Shown: positions 26,641 through 36,041, numbered from the stretch's first letter. The stretch is 64,000 nucleotides of DNA from CAG-390 sp045546615 (GCA_045546615.1 JAZQDD010000039.1:1-64000); one strand, 5' to 3'. Made by a program: numbers and translations. The notes: generated from the sequence alone by a model not told the origin.

Positions 26641-26815
26641 AGAATAGAGGCGCGACTGTTCAAAAGTAAGGTTTGTGTAACGCTCGCAACGATTGCAAAC
26701 ACGAAAGGGGAGGTCGCCGAAGGAGCGCGAGGCGAAAGCGTATCCTGGTAACTCGGACAATATCCGTTTTACTGTCGTGGACGGCGGTTTGCGCCGTTTT
26801 AACGGAGTGCTATCA
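26641..26815 (+). ncRNA. Lysine riboswitch (L box)
   Basis: The leader contains the conserved L-box blocks in order: TAGAGGCGCGAC (26645-26656) followed by AAAAGTA, then AAAGGGGAGGTCGCCGAAGG (26704-26723), a variable arm ending in CCTGGTAACTCGGA, a GTGGACGGCG...CGCCGT arm and the closing ACGGAGTGCTATC (26801-26813). These match the known lysC-type aptamer layout. Lysine binding would favour the terminator downstream and shut off lysine synthesis. Genes after it (dapA, dapB, lysA) are lysine-pathway genes. Confidence 0.88.
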
Positions 26816-26863
26816 TTATTATTTGAATATACGTCCTCACCAGAGGACCTTCGGTAATTGTGG

Positions 26864-26895
26864 TAGTCGATGTTATATCGGCTATTTTTATTTTT
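26864..26895 (+). terminator. Expression-platform terminator of the lysine riboswitch
   Basis: TAGTCGAT (26864-26871) pairs with ATCGGCTA (26877-26884) including one G-T pair, followed by TTTTTATTTTT. Another small hairpin, GTCCTC/GAGGAC (26833-26848), lies between aptamer and terminator and may be part of the antiterminator. The dapA ribosome site (AGGAG 26914-26918) lies after it. Confidence 0.8.
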
Positions 26896-26926
26896 CAGAA
26901 TAATTATTATTTCAGGAGAAACAGAG

Positions 26927-27814
26927 ATGAAAACAGTATTTACAGGTGCGGCTTCTGCAATTATTACCCCATTTGATAATCAAGGGAATATCGATTTTGA
27001 TGCTTTTGGGCGTCTGCTTGATTGGCAGGTCAGCGAGGGCATCGATGCTATTGTTGTTGGCGGCACAACCGGTGAGGGCTCGACTCTTACCGATGCGGAG
27101 CATAAGGCTATTATAAAGTTTGCTGTTGACCAGATAGCAGGCAGAGTGCCCGTTATCGCAGGAACAGGCTCTAACCATACCGACTATGCACTTGAGCTTA
27201 CACGCTATTCATGCGAGGTCGGTGCTGATGCGGCGCTTGTTGTTACACCTTATTATAACAAGGCTACACAGAAGGGACTCATTAAAATGTATGAGACCAT
27301 TGCAGATGCAAGCTCCATTCCGCTTATTCTGTATAATGTACCTTCTCGTACCGGCGTCAATATTGATCCCGCAACCTATGCGGCCCTTGCTGACCACCCT
27401 ATGATTCAGGGAATCAAAGAAGCAAGCGGAGACCTCTCTCGCGCCGCTGAAACACTCCATCTTGTTGGCGATAAGCTTGATATGTATTCGGGAAATGACG
27501 ATCAGATAATCCCTATTATGTCACTTGGCGGAAAGGGTGTAATTTCCGTGCTTTCCAATCCGCTTCCTAAGCTCACAAGCCGTATGTGCCACCTCTTCCT
27601 CGAAGGAAAGACGACGGAAGCCGCAAAACTTCAGCTTGATATGATTCCTCTTGTCAAGGCATTGTTCTCCGAGGTCAACCCCATTCCCGCAAAGGCGGCA
27701 ATGGCTGCCATGGGATACGGCGCGGATTATCTGCGTTCGCCGCTTACCCCTATGGAGGATGCTCACAAGGAAGTTCTCTTCACCCGCATGCGCGAGGCAG
27801 GCATAAATATCTAA
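26927..27814 (+). CDS. dapA: 4-hydroxy-tetrahydrodipicolinate synthase
   Basis: This 295-residue class I aldolase contains GGTTGEGSTL (pyruvate site), VVTPYYNKATQKG (catalytic Tyr), YNVPSRTGVNI and IQGIKEASGDL (Schiff-base Lys). It condenses pyruvate with aspartate semialdehyde to start the lysine/diaminopimelate branch. ATG 26927, nine bases after AGGAG, gives the family N-terminus; the longer reading from 26870 would begin inside the terminator hairpin. Confidence 0.95.
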   Translation: MKTVFTGAASAIITPFDNQGNIDFDAFGRLLDWQVSEGIDAIVVGGTTGEGSTLTDAEHKAIIKFAVDQIAGRVPVIAGTGSNHTDYALELTRYSCEVGADAALVVTPYYNKATQKGLIKMYETIADASSIPLILYNVPSRTGVNIDPATYAALADHPMIQGIKEASGDLSRAAETLHLVGDKLDMYSGNDDQIIPIMSLGGKGVISVLSNPLPKLTSRMCHLFLEGKTTEAAKLQLDMIPLVKALFSEVNPIPAKAAMAAMGYGADYLRSPLTPMEDAHKEVLFTRMREAGINI

Positions 27815-27836
27815 TATAAATTTAGGAAGTAAAAAA

Positions 27837-28586
27837 ATGAAGATTATACTGAATGGCTCTCTCGGCAGAGTAGGCGGCGAGCTTCAACGTCTTTGCGACG
27901 GCGGATATCACGGAACCAAAATCGCTGCCTATGTTGATATAAATAACCAATCCGTTCCGAGCAGAAAAATTTATAACGATATATTTGATTTTACGGGAGC
28001 GGCTGACTGCATCATTGATTTTTCGCATCACAGCGCAACAAAAAAGCTGACGGATTATGCCGTTGAGCGCCGCATCCCCCTCGTGATAGCTACAACGGGA
28101 CACACACCCGAAGAGCTTGCTATGATCGAGGAAGCCTCAAAAAAGATAGCTATCTTCCATTCTGCAAATATGTCCGTTGGTGTAGCGGTGCTTGTGAAGC
28201 TTGCAAAGTCCGCCGTTGCGGCGTTCCCGGATGCAGATATAGAAATTATTGAAAAGCATCACAACCGCAAACTTGACGTTCCCAGCGGAACAGCTCTTAT
28301 GCTCGCTAATGCGATAAAGCTCGTCCGCCGCGACTCCGAGTTTGTTATTGGTCGTAGCGAGAACGGTATGCGCCAGCCCCAGCACATCGGTATTCACGCC
28401 GTCAGAATGGGCAATATCATCGGTGAGCATGAGGTCATAATCGGCACGGATTCGCAGACTATAACTCTCAAGCATGAGGCACATAGCAGAGCTTTGTTTG
28501 CGGAGGGGGCTATAGCGGCGGCTGAATTTATGAGCGGAAAGAAAAACGGTCTTTATACAATGGAGGATATGCTCCGCGACCGTTAA
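27837..28586 (+). CDS. dapB: 4-hydroxy-tetrahydrodipicolinate reductase
   Basis: This 249-residue enzyme has the N-terminal GSLGRVGGELQRL nucleotide loop, a DFSHHSATKKL segment and the catalytic block EKHHNRKLDVPSGTA that matches HHxxKxDxPSGTA of DapB. It reduces the DapA product using NAD(P)H. The family's usual GxxGxMG loop is slightly altered (GSLGRVGG), but all catalytic residues that can be read are in place. It lies 22 bases after dapA. Confidence 0.93.
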   Translation: MKIILNGSLGRVGGELQRLCDGGYHGTKIAAYVDINNQSVPSRKIYNDIFDFTGAADCIIDFSHHSATKKLTDYAVERRIPLVIATTGHTPEELAMIEEASKKIAIFHSANMSVGVAVLVKLAKSAVAAFPDADIEIIEKHHNRKLDVPSGTALMLANAIKLVRRDSEFVIGRSENGMRQPQHIGIHAVRMGNIIGEHEVIIGTDSQTITLKHEAHSRALFAEGAIAAAEFMSGKKNGLYTMEDMLRDR

Positions 28587-28631
28587 AATTGCAGTTTTTG
28601 CAGTTATATTTTAATTATTAAGGATTTTAAA

Positions 28632-29927
28632 ATGATTAGTGATAACATTTCTATCAATTCCGCGGGGCATCTTTGCTTTGCGGGACACGATACCGTTGAC
28701 CTTGCAAAGAAATACGGAACTCCGCTGTATCTTATAGATGAGCAAAGAGTAAGAGAACGTTGCCGCATATATGCCGAGGCAATGAAGAATGCTTTTGGCG
28801 GCGATTCTCACCCTCTTTTTGCAAGCAAGGCGCTTTCCTTTAAGCGCATTTATGAGATAATAAACGAGGAGGGAATAGGAACTGATATCGTCTCTCCCGG
28901 TGAGCTTTACACCGCTGTTTTGGCAGGATTCCCCATGGAAAAGGCGTATTTCCACGGAAATAACAAGACTGATGATGATATTGCCTTTGCAATGGATAGC
29001 GGTATAGGCTATTTTGTTTGCGATAATATTGAGGAGCTTAACGCTATTGATGCCGAAGCATCAAAGAGAGGGATAGTTCAAAAAATACTTCTCAGAATCA
29101 CTCCCGGAATCGATCCTCATACGCTGGAGAAGATAAGCACGGGCAAAGTCGACTCCAAGTTCGGTGCGGCTATTGAAACGGGGCAGGCGGATGAGATAAC
29201 CGCCGCGGCGCTTTCTCTGCCGAATATAAAGCTACAAGGCTTCCATTGCCATATCGGTTCTCAAATATTTGAGTTTGAGCCGTTTTGCGATGCCGCAAGA
29301 ACCATGCTTGAGTTCATTGCGCAAATCAAGAGCAAATACGCATACGAAGCACAAGAGCTTAATCTCGGCGGCGGAATGGCTGTAAGATACAAGGAAGAGC
29401 ATCCAAGCATAAGCTATGCCGATAATATAGCAGAAATAGGCATACTTATTGATTCTCTTTGTAGAGAGCTTCAAATCAAGAAGCCCACTATCCTCATGGA
29501 ACCCGGAAGAAGCATTGTCGGAGATGCGGGAATGACTCTGTATACCGCAGGAACGCTGAAGGAGATCAAGGGATTTAAGACCTACGTTTCGATAGATGGC
29601 GGAATGTGCGACAATCCGCGCTACGCCCTTTACGGTTCGCCGTATACCGTCATGCTTGCAAACCGCGCAAATGACGAGGCGGATTGCATCTGCACCGTGG
29701 CTGGAAGATGTTGCGAAAGCGGCGATCTCATTCAGGAAAACGTGGCTCTTCCCAGACCGAAGCGCGGAGATATCGTTGCTGTGTTGACAACGGGGGCTTA
29801 TAATTATTCGATGTCATCGAATTATAACCGTTTGCCCCGTCCCGCACTCGTTATGCTTGATGGCGGTAGGGACTATGTCGCGGTAAGACGTGAGACCTTT
29901 GCTGACGTGGCAAGAAACGATATATAA
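28632..29927 (+). CDS. lysA: Diaminopimelate decarboxylase
   Basis: This 431-residue PLP enzyme of fold III has the Schiff-base lysine in FASKALSFKRI, the glycine-rich phosphate loop LNLGGGMAVRY, EPGRSIVGDAG and the C-terminal VAGRCCESGDLI, whose Cys belongs to the partner active site. It makes lysine from meso-diaminopimelate and completes the riboswitch-controlled operon. The intermediate dap genes are not here. Confidence 0.94.
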   Translation: MISDNISINSAGHLCFAGHDTVDLAKKYGTPLYLIDEQRVRERCRIYAEAMKNAFGGDSHPLFASKALSFKRIYEIINEEGIGTDIVSPGELYTAVLAGFPMEKAYFHGNNKTDDDIAFAMDSGIGYFVCDNIEELNAIDAEASKRGIVQKILLRITPGIDPHTLEKISTGKVDSKFGAAIETGQADEITAAALSLPNIKLQGFHCHIGSQIFEFEPFCDAARTMLEFIAQIKSKYAYEAQELNLGGGMAVRYKEEHPSISYADNIAEIGILIDSLCRELQIKKPTILMEPGRSIVGDAGMTLYTAGTLKEIKGFKTYVSIDGGMCDNPRYALYGSPYTVMLANRANDEADCICTVAGRCCESGDLIQENVALPRPKRGDIVAVLTTGAYNYSMSSNYNRLPRPALVMLDGGRDYVAVRRETFADVARNDI

Positions 29928-29931
29928 TTAG

Positions 29932-29968
29932 AAAAACGAAGCTTCACCCACGTGGAGCTTCGTTTTTT
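29932..29968 (+). terminator. Terminator after lysA
   Basis: An inverted repeat of AAAACGAAGCT/AGCTTCGTTTT followed by TTTT begins a few bases after the lysA stop. Confidence 0.85.
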
Positions 29969-30052
29969 TGAATAATAATACAAACACAAATTGTTATTTT
30001 ATATTTATTTTTAATAAAATAAAAAATACTTTGCACAAAGTGAAAATAACTA

Positions 30053-30081
30053 TTGACAAGCACAAAACAATGTTGTATAAT
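30053..30081 (+). promoter_or_regulatory. Promoter of the argCJBDF operon
   Basis: TTGACA (30053-30058) and TATAAT (30076-30081) are exact consensus boxes 17 bases apart, about 75 bases before the argC start. Confidence 0.85.
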
Positions 30082-30103
30082 TAATCTATATTGTTTGGCG
30101 AAA

Positions 30104-30140
30104 ATGCATAAACATACAAGCGTTTGATGAATATACATAA
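30104..30140. promoter_or_regulatory. Possible pair of ARG boxes
   Basis: ATGCATAAACATAC (30104-30117) and ATGAATATACATAA (30127-30140) lie just after the -10 box and resemble imperfect copies of the TGAATxxxxATTCA operator bound by ArgR/AhrC. Their start-to-start distance (23 bases) is close to the two-turn spacing of paired ARG boxes. The matches are weak, and the call rests mostly on position and on the presence of argR in the window. Confidence 0.35.
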
Positions 30141-30155
30141 AAGGATAAATTTACC

Positions 30156-31076
30156 ATGCCAAAGATTTTTATTGACGGAAGTGCAGGTACCACGGGACTT
30201 CGTATATATGAAAGACTTGAGGGACGTTCCGATCTTGAGCTGATCGTTTTATCTGAGGAGCTTCGCAAGGATACAGAGGCTCGCAGAGAGGCTATAAATA
30301 GCGCAGACATTGCTTTTTTATGCCTTCCCGATGCCGCGGCTATTGAGGCTGTTTCGCTTGTTGAGAACACCGCTACAGCTATCATTGACACATCAACCGC
30401 TCATAGAACGAGCGAAGGGTGGACTTATGGCTTTCCGGAGCTTTGCGGACAGCGTGAAAAGATCGCGGTTTCAAAGAGGATCGCCAATCCGGGATGTCAC
30501 GCTACTGGATTTATCTCGCTTGTCGCCCCCCTTGTAGAAATTGGTATAATTCCGCAAGATGCGCTTCTCACCGCGTTTTCGCTTACGGGGTATTCGGGCG
30601 GCGGAAAAAAGATGATCGCTGAATACGAGTCCGAGAGCAGAGATACGCTCTTGGGTGCTCCGCGTCAATACGGACTTACACAGATGCACAAGCATCTGCC
30701 GGAAATGTCAAAGATATGCGGCATTGCAAACGCTCCCGTTTTTTGCCCGATAGTCGGTGATTTTTACAGCGGAATGGAGGTTACTGTCCCCCTGTTTGCG
30801 TCTGCGATAAACGGAACGCTCGAGGATATCAAAAAAGCCTATTCCGCCTACTACACAAACGGACTTGTAAGCTTTACCGAGAATGATGAGGGCGGATTTA
30901 TGTCAGCTTGTGCTTTCTCGGGCAGAGACGATCTTGTGGTCAGCGCACACGGCAACAATGACAGGATTATACTCACGGCACGCTTTGATAATCTCGGTAA
31001 GGGAGCATCTGGTGCGGCTATACAGAATATGAACATTCTTTTGGGTGTTGATGAAAAAACAGGACTTGTAATTTAA
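30156..31076 (+). CDS. argC: N-acetyl-gamma-glutamyl-phosphate reductase, type 2
   Basis: This 306-residue enzyme is of the shorter ArgC type. It starts KIFIDGSAGTTGLRIYERL (nucleotide loop) and has the active-site cysteine in ANPGCHATGF, with STAHRTSEGWTYGFPEL upstream and HGNNDRI near the end. It reduces N-acetylglutamyl phosphate to the semialdehyde. It is first in the operon; AAAAGGA lies about ten bases ahead of the ATG. Confidence 0.93.
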   Translation: MPKIFIDGSAGTTGLRIYERLEGRSDLELIVLSEELRKDTEARREAINSADIAFLCLPDAAAIEAVSLVENTATAIIDTSTAHRTSEGWTYGFPELCGQREKIAVSKRIANPGCHATGFISLVAPLVEIGIIPQDALLTAFSLTGYSGGGKKMIAEYESESRDTLLGAPRQYGLTQMHKHLPEMSKICGIANAPVFCPIVGDFYSGMEVTVPLFASAINGTLEDIKKAYSAYYTNGLVSFTENDEGGFMSACAFSGRDDLVVSAHGNNDRIILTARFDNLGKGASGAAIQNMNILLGVDEKTGLVI

Positions 31077-31088
31077 GGAGATATAAAG

Positions 31089-32303
31089 ATGAAGCTCATA
31101 AACGGCGGCGTTTGCGCCGCAAAGGGATATAAAGCAAACGGAATACATTGCGGTATACGCAAAAACCGCACCAAAAACGATCTCGCACTCATCGTCAGCG
31201 AGAAGCGCGCGACCGCTGCAGCGGTATACACTACGAATCTCGTCAAGGGAGCACCGCTCGCAGTTACCAAAAAGCATATTTCGGACGGCTACGCAAGTGC
31301 TGTTATCTGCAACAGCGGAAACGCCAACACTTGTAACGCAAACGGTGCAGAGATTGCAGAGAAGATGAGCGAATTGCTTGCAAACGGCCTCAATATTGCC
31401 TCTGATGACGTTGTTGTTGCTTCAACGGGCGTTATCGGACAACCTCTTGATATAACCCCCATAGCTAACGGCATCCCTGCGCTTGTTGCGGGACTCTCCA
31501 GCGAAGGCGGAGCGGCGGCAGCTGAAGGCATAATGACAACGGATACAACGAGAAAAGAGCTCGCCGTTGAGTTTGAGATAGGCGGCAAGATCTGTCATCT
31601 TGGCGGCATAGCCAAGGGAAGCGGAATGATCCACCCCAATATGGCGACTATGCTTGTTTTCATCACCTCGGACGTTGCTATTTCGTCAGAGATGCTTCAG
31701 AAGGCTCTTTCGAGCGATATCACCTCTACGTTTAATATGCTTAGCGTAGACGGCGATACCTCAACCAATGATATGGTTGTGGTTCTTGCTAACGGTATGG
31801 CTGAAAACCCCGAGATCGTCTCCGAGGGCGAAGATTTTTCAATATTCATGAAGGCGCTGAATACTATAACCGTTCAGCTTTGCCGCGAGATCGCCGCCGA
31901 CGGCGAGGGAGCGACCAAACTTCTTGAATGTACCGTCAGCGGTGCAAAGGATATTTCCACCGCAAGAACCGTTGCCAAGAGCGTTGTTTGTTCAAGCCTG
32001 CTCAAAGCCGCTATGTTTGGTGCGGATGCCAACTGGGGACGTGTACTTTGCGCTATTGGATACAGCGGAGCAGATGTTGATGTTTCGCGTGTTGATGTTT
32101 TCTTTAAGTCAAACGCGGGCGAGATTCTTGTTTGCAAGAACGGCGCGGGCGTTGCTTTCTCCGAGGAAAAAGCAAAAGAGATCCTTCTTGAAAAGGAAAT
32201 TGATATTATTATCTCCGTAGGAGATGGAGACGTTGCGGCTACCGCTTGGGGCTGTGACCTTACCTACGATTACGTTAAAATAAACGGTGACTACCGCACA
32301 TAA
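31089..32303 (+). CDS. argJ: Bifunctional ornithine acetyltransferase / N-acetylglutamate synthase
   Basis: This 404-residue ArgJ carries the self-cleavage site in GSGMIHPNMATMLVFITSD, where the Thr of ATML becomes the new N-terminal nucleophile. GVICAAKGYKANG-type sequence opens the protein, and NSGNANTCNANG precedes the core. It recycles acetyl groups from acetylornithine to glutamate, so the operon needs neither argA nor argE. The protein probably splits into two chains after Ala-Thr cleavage. Confidence 0.95.
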   Translation: MKLINGGVCAAKGYKANGIHCGIRKNRTKNDLALIVSEKRATAAAVYTTNLVKGAPLAVTKKHISDGYASAVICNSGNANTCNANGAEIAEKMSELLANGLNIASDDVVVASTGVIGQPLDITPIANGIPALVAGLSSEGGAAAAEGIMTTDTTRKELAVEFEIGGKICHLGGIAKGSGMIHPNMATMLVFITSDVAISSEMLQKALSSDITSTFNMLSVDGDTSTNDMVVVLANGMAENPEIVSEGEDFSIFMKALNTITVQLCREIAADGEGATKLLECTVSGAKDISTARTVAKSVVCSSLLKAAMFGADANWGRVLCAIGYSGADVDVSRVDVFFKSNAGEILVCKNGAGVAFSEEKAKEILLEKEIDIIISVGDGDVAATAWGCDLTYDYVKINGDYRT

Positions 32304-32315
32304 TTGAGGTTTATT

Positions 32316-33179
32316 ATGCACAACGAATTTACAAATATCGAGCGCGCAGAGGTGCTTACGCAAGCACTTCCTTATATCAAACGCTATACGGGCAAGACCG
32401 TAGTTGTTAAATACGGCGGAAACGCAATGATAAACGAGGATCTTAAACAGCAGGTCATGGAGGACATCGTTCTTCTTTGGCTTATCGGTATCAAGGTCGT
32501 TCTCGTTCACGGCGGAGGCCCTGAGATCAATGAAATGATGTCGAAACTTGGTAAGGAAGCTGTTTTTGTTGACGGTTTGCGCGTTACCGATAAGGAGACC
32601 GTTGACATCGTTCAGATGGTTCTTGCCGGTAAGGTAAACAAGACTCTCGTAAACCTTCTTGAAAAGAAGGGAGGCAAGGCTGTCGGCATTTCGGGTATGG
32701 ACGGTCAGCTTATTGAGGCTCGTGTCAAGGATGAAAGACTCGGTTACGTTGGCGACATCACGAAGATAAACATCGCTCCCGTTACTGATCTGCTTGAAAT
32801 GGGATACATTCCCGTCGTTTCAACGCTTGGCTGTGATGCTGACGGAAACACCTACAATATAAATGGCGATACCGCCGCGGCGCATATCGCGGGCGCGCTT
32901 GGTGCGGAAAGACTTATTATGATGACCGATATTGCGGGCATCCTTCGCGACAAAAACGATCCTAAAACGCTCATTCCCGAGGTCAAGGTAAGTGACGCGA
33001 AGAAGCTCTACGCCGACGGCGTGATTTCAGGCGGTATGATCCCCAAGGTAGATTGCTGTATCGAGGCTATACGCGAGGGAGTAAAGAACGTTATTATAAT
33101 GGACGGCAGAGTTCCTCACTCCATTCTTATGGAGCTTCTGACCGACGAGGGTGCTGGTACTATGGTTACCGGAGGTTGA
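32316..33179 (+). CDS. argB: Acetylglutamate kinase
   Basis: This 287-residue amino-acid kinase contains VVKYGGNAM, VLVHGGGPEINEMM and the C-terminal GVISGGMIPKVDCCIEA. It phosphorylates N-acetylglutamate. ATG 32316 is preferred over TTG 32304 because GAGG at 32306-32309 precedes it by six bases. It follows argJ after 12 bases. Confidence 0.94.
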   Translation: MHNEFTNIERAEVLTQALPYIKRYTGKTVVVKYGGNAMINEDLKQQVMEDIVLLWLIGIKVVLVHGGGPEINEMMSKLGKEAVFVDGLRVTDKETVDIVQMVLAGKVNKTLVNLLEKKGGKAVGISGMDGQLIEARVKDERLGYVGDITKINIAPVTDLLEMGYIPVVSTLGCDADGNTYNINGDTAAAHIAGALGAERLIMMTDIAGILRDKNDPKTLIPEVKVSDAKKLYADGVISGGMIPKVDCCIEAIREGVKNVIIMDGRVPHSILMELLTDEGAGTMVTGG

Positions 33180-33180
33180 C

Positions 33181-34341
33181 ATGGATATTAAAGCAATTGA
33201 TTCGCAATACGTTGCGGGAACATACGGTCGTTTGCCTGTTGAAATAATATCGGGAAAAGGCTCGATCGTTAAGGATGTAAACGGAAAAGAGTATATAGAC
33301 ATGGGCTCGGGAATTGGCGTTACCGCATTCGGTCTTTGTGATGATGAATGGGTAAAGGCTGTAAATGAGCAACTGTGCAAGCTCCAGCATATGTCCAACC
33401 TCTATTATACCGAGCCTTGCGCAAAGCTCGCGGAGCTTCTCTGCAAGAAAACGGGTATGTCGAAGGTATTCTTTGGAAACTCGGGCGCTGAGGCAAACGA
33501 GTGCGCTATCAAGGTGGCAAGAAAATACGCCGCCGAAAAAAAGGGCGATGAATATTATAAGATAATCACCCTGCAAAACAGCTTCCACGGCAGAACACTG
33601 ACAACTCTTGCCGCAACGGGACAGGATCATTTCCACCGTCTGTTCACACCTCTTACCGACGGCTTTATCCACGTTCCTGCCAATGATATAGATGCGCTCA
33701 AAGCGTGCGTTGCCGAAAACAAGGTTGCCGCTATTATGCTTGAGTGCGTTCAGGGCGAGGGGGGCGTTCTCCCCGTATCAAAGGAGTTCATTTCCGCCGC
33801 CGCCGAGATTGCCGAGAAGGAAGATATACTTCTTATCATCGACGAAGTGCAGACGGGAAATGGAAGAACGGGCAAGTTCTATGCGTATATGCATTACGGC
33901 ATAACACCCGACGTAGTCACCACAGCCAAGGGACTTGGCGGAGGACTTCCCATCGGTGCTTGCCTTATGAGCAAAAAGGTTGAAAACGTGCTTGGTAAGG
34001 GAGACCACGGCTCGACCTATGGTGGAAATCCCGTTTGTTCCGCAGGTGCAGTAAACGTAGTTAGCAGAATTGACGACGCTCTCCTTGCGGACGTTAACGC
34101 GAAGAGTAAATATATTTTTGACTCATTTGAGGGCGCGGAAGGGATTGAGTCGGTCAGCGGTCTTGGACTTATGATTGGAATCAAAACAGTAAAGCCCGCC
34201 GCCGAAGTTTTGGCAAAATGTATAGAGAACGGCGTTCTTTGCCTTACCGCAAAGGACAAGGTCCGCTTGCTTCCCGCGCTCAATATTCCGATGGACGTGC
34301 TTGCTCGCGCTATCGACGTTATCAAAAAGGCTTGTATTTAA
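33181..34341 (+). CDS. argD: Acetylornithine aminotransferase
   Basis: This 386-residue class III PLP aminotransferase has FGNSGAEANECAIKVARKY, the NSFHGRTLTTLAATGQ segment, LLIIDEVQTGNGRTGKF and the PLP lysine in TTAKGLGGGLPIGA. It starts one base after the argB stop; GGAGG at 33171-33175 lies five bases before the ATG. The enzyme may also serve the succinyl-DAP step in lysine synthesis, as known for some ArgD proteins. Confidence 0.94.
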   Translation: MDIKAIDSQYVAGTYGRLPVEIISGKGSIVKDVNGKEYIDMGSGIGVTAFGLCDDEWVKAVNEQLCKLQHMSNLYYTEPCAKLAELLCKKTGMSKVFFGNSGAEANECAIKVARKYAAEKKGDEYYKIITLQNSFHGRTLTTLAATGQDHFHRLFTPLTDGFIHVPANDIDALKACVAENKVAAIMLECVQGEGGVLPVSKEFISAAAEIAEKEDILLIIDEVQTGNGRTGKFYAYMHYGITPDVVTTAKGLGGGLPIGACLMSKKVENVLGKGDHGSTYGGNPVCSAGAVNVVSRIDDALLADVNAKSKYIFDSFEGAEGIESVSGLGLMIGIKTVKPAAEVLAKCIENGVLCLTAKDKVRLLPALNIPMDVLARAIDVIKKACI

Positions 34342-34356
34342 GCTAAAGGAGATATT

Positions 34357-35340
34357 ATGAATCTTAAAGGTAAACATTTTTTGAAGCTGCTCGATTTCAC
34401 CCCCGAGGAGATCGGCGGACTTATAGATCTTGCCGCAGATCTTAAGGCAAAGAAAAAGGCGGGCATTCCGCACAGACTTTGCGAGGGCAAGAATATCGCA
34501 CTTATATTTGAAAAGACCAGCACCCGTACGCGTTGCTCCTTCGAGGTAGCCGCGGCTGACCTCGGTATGCACCCCGTATACCTTGATCCTTCGGGCTCGC
34601 AGATAGGTAAAAAGGAGACCATTGCTGACACCGCACGCGTTCTCGGCAGAATGTTTGACGGTATCGAGTACCGCGGCTTCGGTCAGGAGCTTGTAGAGGA
34701 GCTTGCAAAGCACGCGGGCGTTCCCGTATGGAACGGACTTACCAACGAGTTCCACCCCACGCAGATACTTGCGGATTTCCTTACCATCAAGGAGCATTTT
34801 GGCAAGCTTAACGGAATAAAGCTCGTTTATATGGGCGACTCCAGATACAATATGGGTAACTCCCTTATGGTCGGTTGCGCAAAGATGGGTATGCACTTCG
34901 TATCCTGTGCTCCGAAGGAGTATTTTCCGTCCGAGGAGCTGATCGCTACCTGTAAGGAGATCGCGGCAGAGACGGGCGCAACTCTTGAGTTCATCACCGA
35001 TCCCATGGTCGCAACGAAGAACGCAGACGTTATTTATACCGACGTTTGGGTATCTATGGGCGAGCCTGCGTCGGTTTGGAAGGAAAGAATAGACGCGCTC
35101 TATCCCTATCAGGTCAACAAGGCTCTTATGGATAACGCAGGCGCACAGTGCCGCTTTATGCATTGTCTGCCCGCATTCCACGACCTTAAGACCACCACGG
35201 GCAAGGAGATATACGAAAAGTTCGGTATAGACTGCATGGAGGTCACCGACGAGGTATTTGAAAGTGATGCATCCATCGTTTTCGACGAAGCCGAAAACCG
35301 TATGCACACCATAAAAGCCGTCATGGCGGCTACTCTGTAA
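34357..35340 (+). CDS. argF: Ornithine carbamoyltransferase
   Basis: This 327-residue enzyme has the carbamoyl-phosphate loop EKTSTRTRCSFEVA, the HPTQILADFLT motif and FMHCLPAFHD with the catalytic Cys. It makes citrulline from ornithine. argG and argH are not in the window. The gene ends the arginine operon, with a terminator starting six bases later. Confidence 0.95.
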   Translation: MNLKGKHFLKLLDFTPEEIGGLIDLAADLKAKKKAGIPHRLCEGKNIALIFEKTSTRTRCSFEVAAADLGMHPVYLDPSGSQIGKKETIADTARVLGRMFDGIEYRGFGQELVEELAKHAGVPVWNGLTNEFHPTQILADFLTIKEHFGKLNGIKLVYMGDSRYNMGNSLMVGCAKMGMHFVSCAPKEYFPSEELIATCKEIAAETGATLEFITDPMVATKNADVIYTDVWVSMGEPASVWKERIDALYPYQVNKALMDNAGAQCRFMHCLPAFHDLKTTTGKEIYEKFGIDCMEVTDEVFESDASIVFDEAENRMHTIKAVMAATL

Positions 35341-35345
35341 AATAA

Positions 35346-35379
35346 AATAGGCAGAGAGTGTGTTCCTCTGCCTATTTTT
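35346..35379 (+). terminator. Terminator after argF
   Basis: AATAGGCAGAG pairs with CTCTGCCTATT, followed by TTTTTG. It separates the arginine operon from the HD-domain gene. Confidence 0.87.
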
Positions 35380-35397
35380 GCTGTAAGGAGAAAGAAA

Positions 35398-35964
35398 ATG
35401 GATTGCAGACAATATATTGAATTTTTGAATGTTATTGAAAAATTGAAATGTCATACTCGCCATTCTTGGACGTCAAGCGGTAAACAGGAGTCTGTTGCCG
35501 AGCATTCATGGAGACTTGCGGTAATGGCTATGCTATGCGCTGATGAATATCCTAATGTGGATATAAATAAAGTCATTAAAATGTGTTTGATCCATGACTT
35601 TGGAGAAGTCATAACAGGAGATATTCCCGCATTTTTGAAAAGCCAAAATGATGAAATTGAGGAAGAATTAGCAATTGAGAAATTGATCTCCATATTACCT
35701 TCTAATACAAGAGATGAAATAAAGCTTCTCTTTTTGGAAATGAAAGAAATGCGAACCGATGAAGCAAAACTGTATAAAGCTCTTGATAATATTGAGGCAG
35801 TGATTTCTCATAATGAGGCGGATATTTCCACCTGGCTTCCGATGGAGTATGAAGAAAATCTTACATACGGTCAAAAAAATTCAGAGTGGTCCGCATGGAC
35901 AAGAGAATTACGAGAGCTTATAAAACAAGATAGCCTTGAAAAGATCCGTAGAGAAGGAAAATAA
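35398..35964 (+). CDS. HD-domain phosphohydrolase (YfbR/HDDC2-like)
   Basis: This 188-residue protein has a metal-binding HD domain: H in TRHSW, SVAEHSWRLAVMA, CLIHDFGEVITGDIP and a later DNIEAVISH. The arrangement matches the YfbR/HDDC2 group, whose members include 5'-deoxynucleotidases. The substrate is not determined by sequence. The gene lies alone between two terminators, and AAGGAG precedes its ATG. Confidence 0.75.
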   Translation: MDCRQYIEFLNVIEKLKCHTRHSWTSSGKQESVAEHSWRLAVMAMLCADEYPNVDINKVIKMCLIHDFGEVITGDIPAFLKSQNDEIEEELAIEKLISILPSNTRDEIKLLFLEMKEMRTDEAKLYKALDNIEAVISHNEADISTWLPMEYEENLTYGQKNSEWSAWTRELRELIKQDSLEKIRREGK

Positions 35965-35968
35965 AATA

Positions 35969-36006
35969 AACCTCGACAAGATTCTAAAAAATCTGTCGAG
36001 GTTATT
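35969..36006. terminator. Bidirectional terminator after the HD gene
   Basis: AACCTCGACA and TGTCGAGGTT form a 10-bp stem, extended by GATT/AATC after a bulge. It lies between the plus-strand HD gene and the stop of the minus-strand SDR gene (36042). Confidence 0.75.
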
Positions 36007-36041
36007 ATCTTATGAGAAGACTGCTTTCGATTCCTTTTGTT

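Noticed and set aside
26641..26815. T-box as alternative for the dapA leader
   Set aside because: The conserved T-box AGGGTGGnACCGCG element is missing, and the L-box blocks are all present in order.
34123..35463. 446-codon open frame on the minus strand
   Set aside because: It is antisense to argD and argF, both with complete family motifs, and its translation has no recognisable domain; typical shadow of codon-biased genes.
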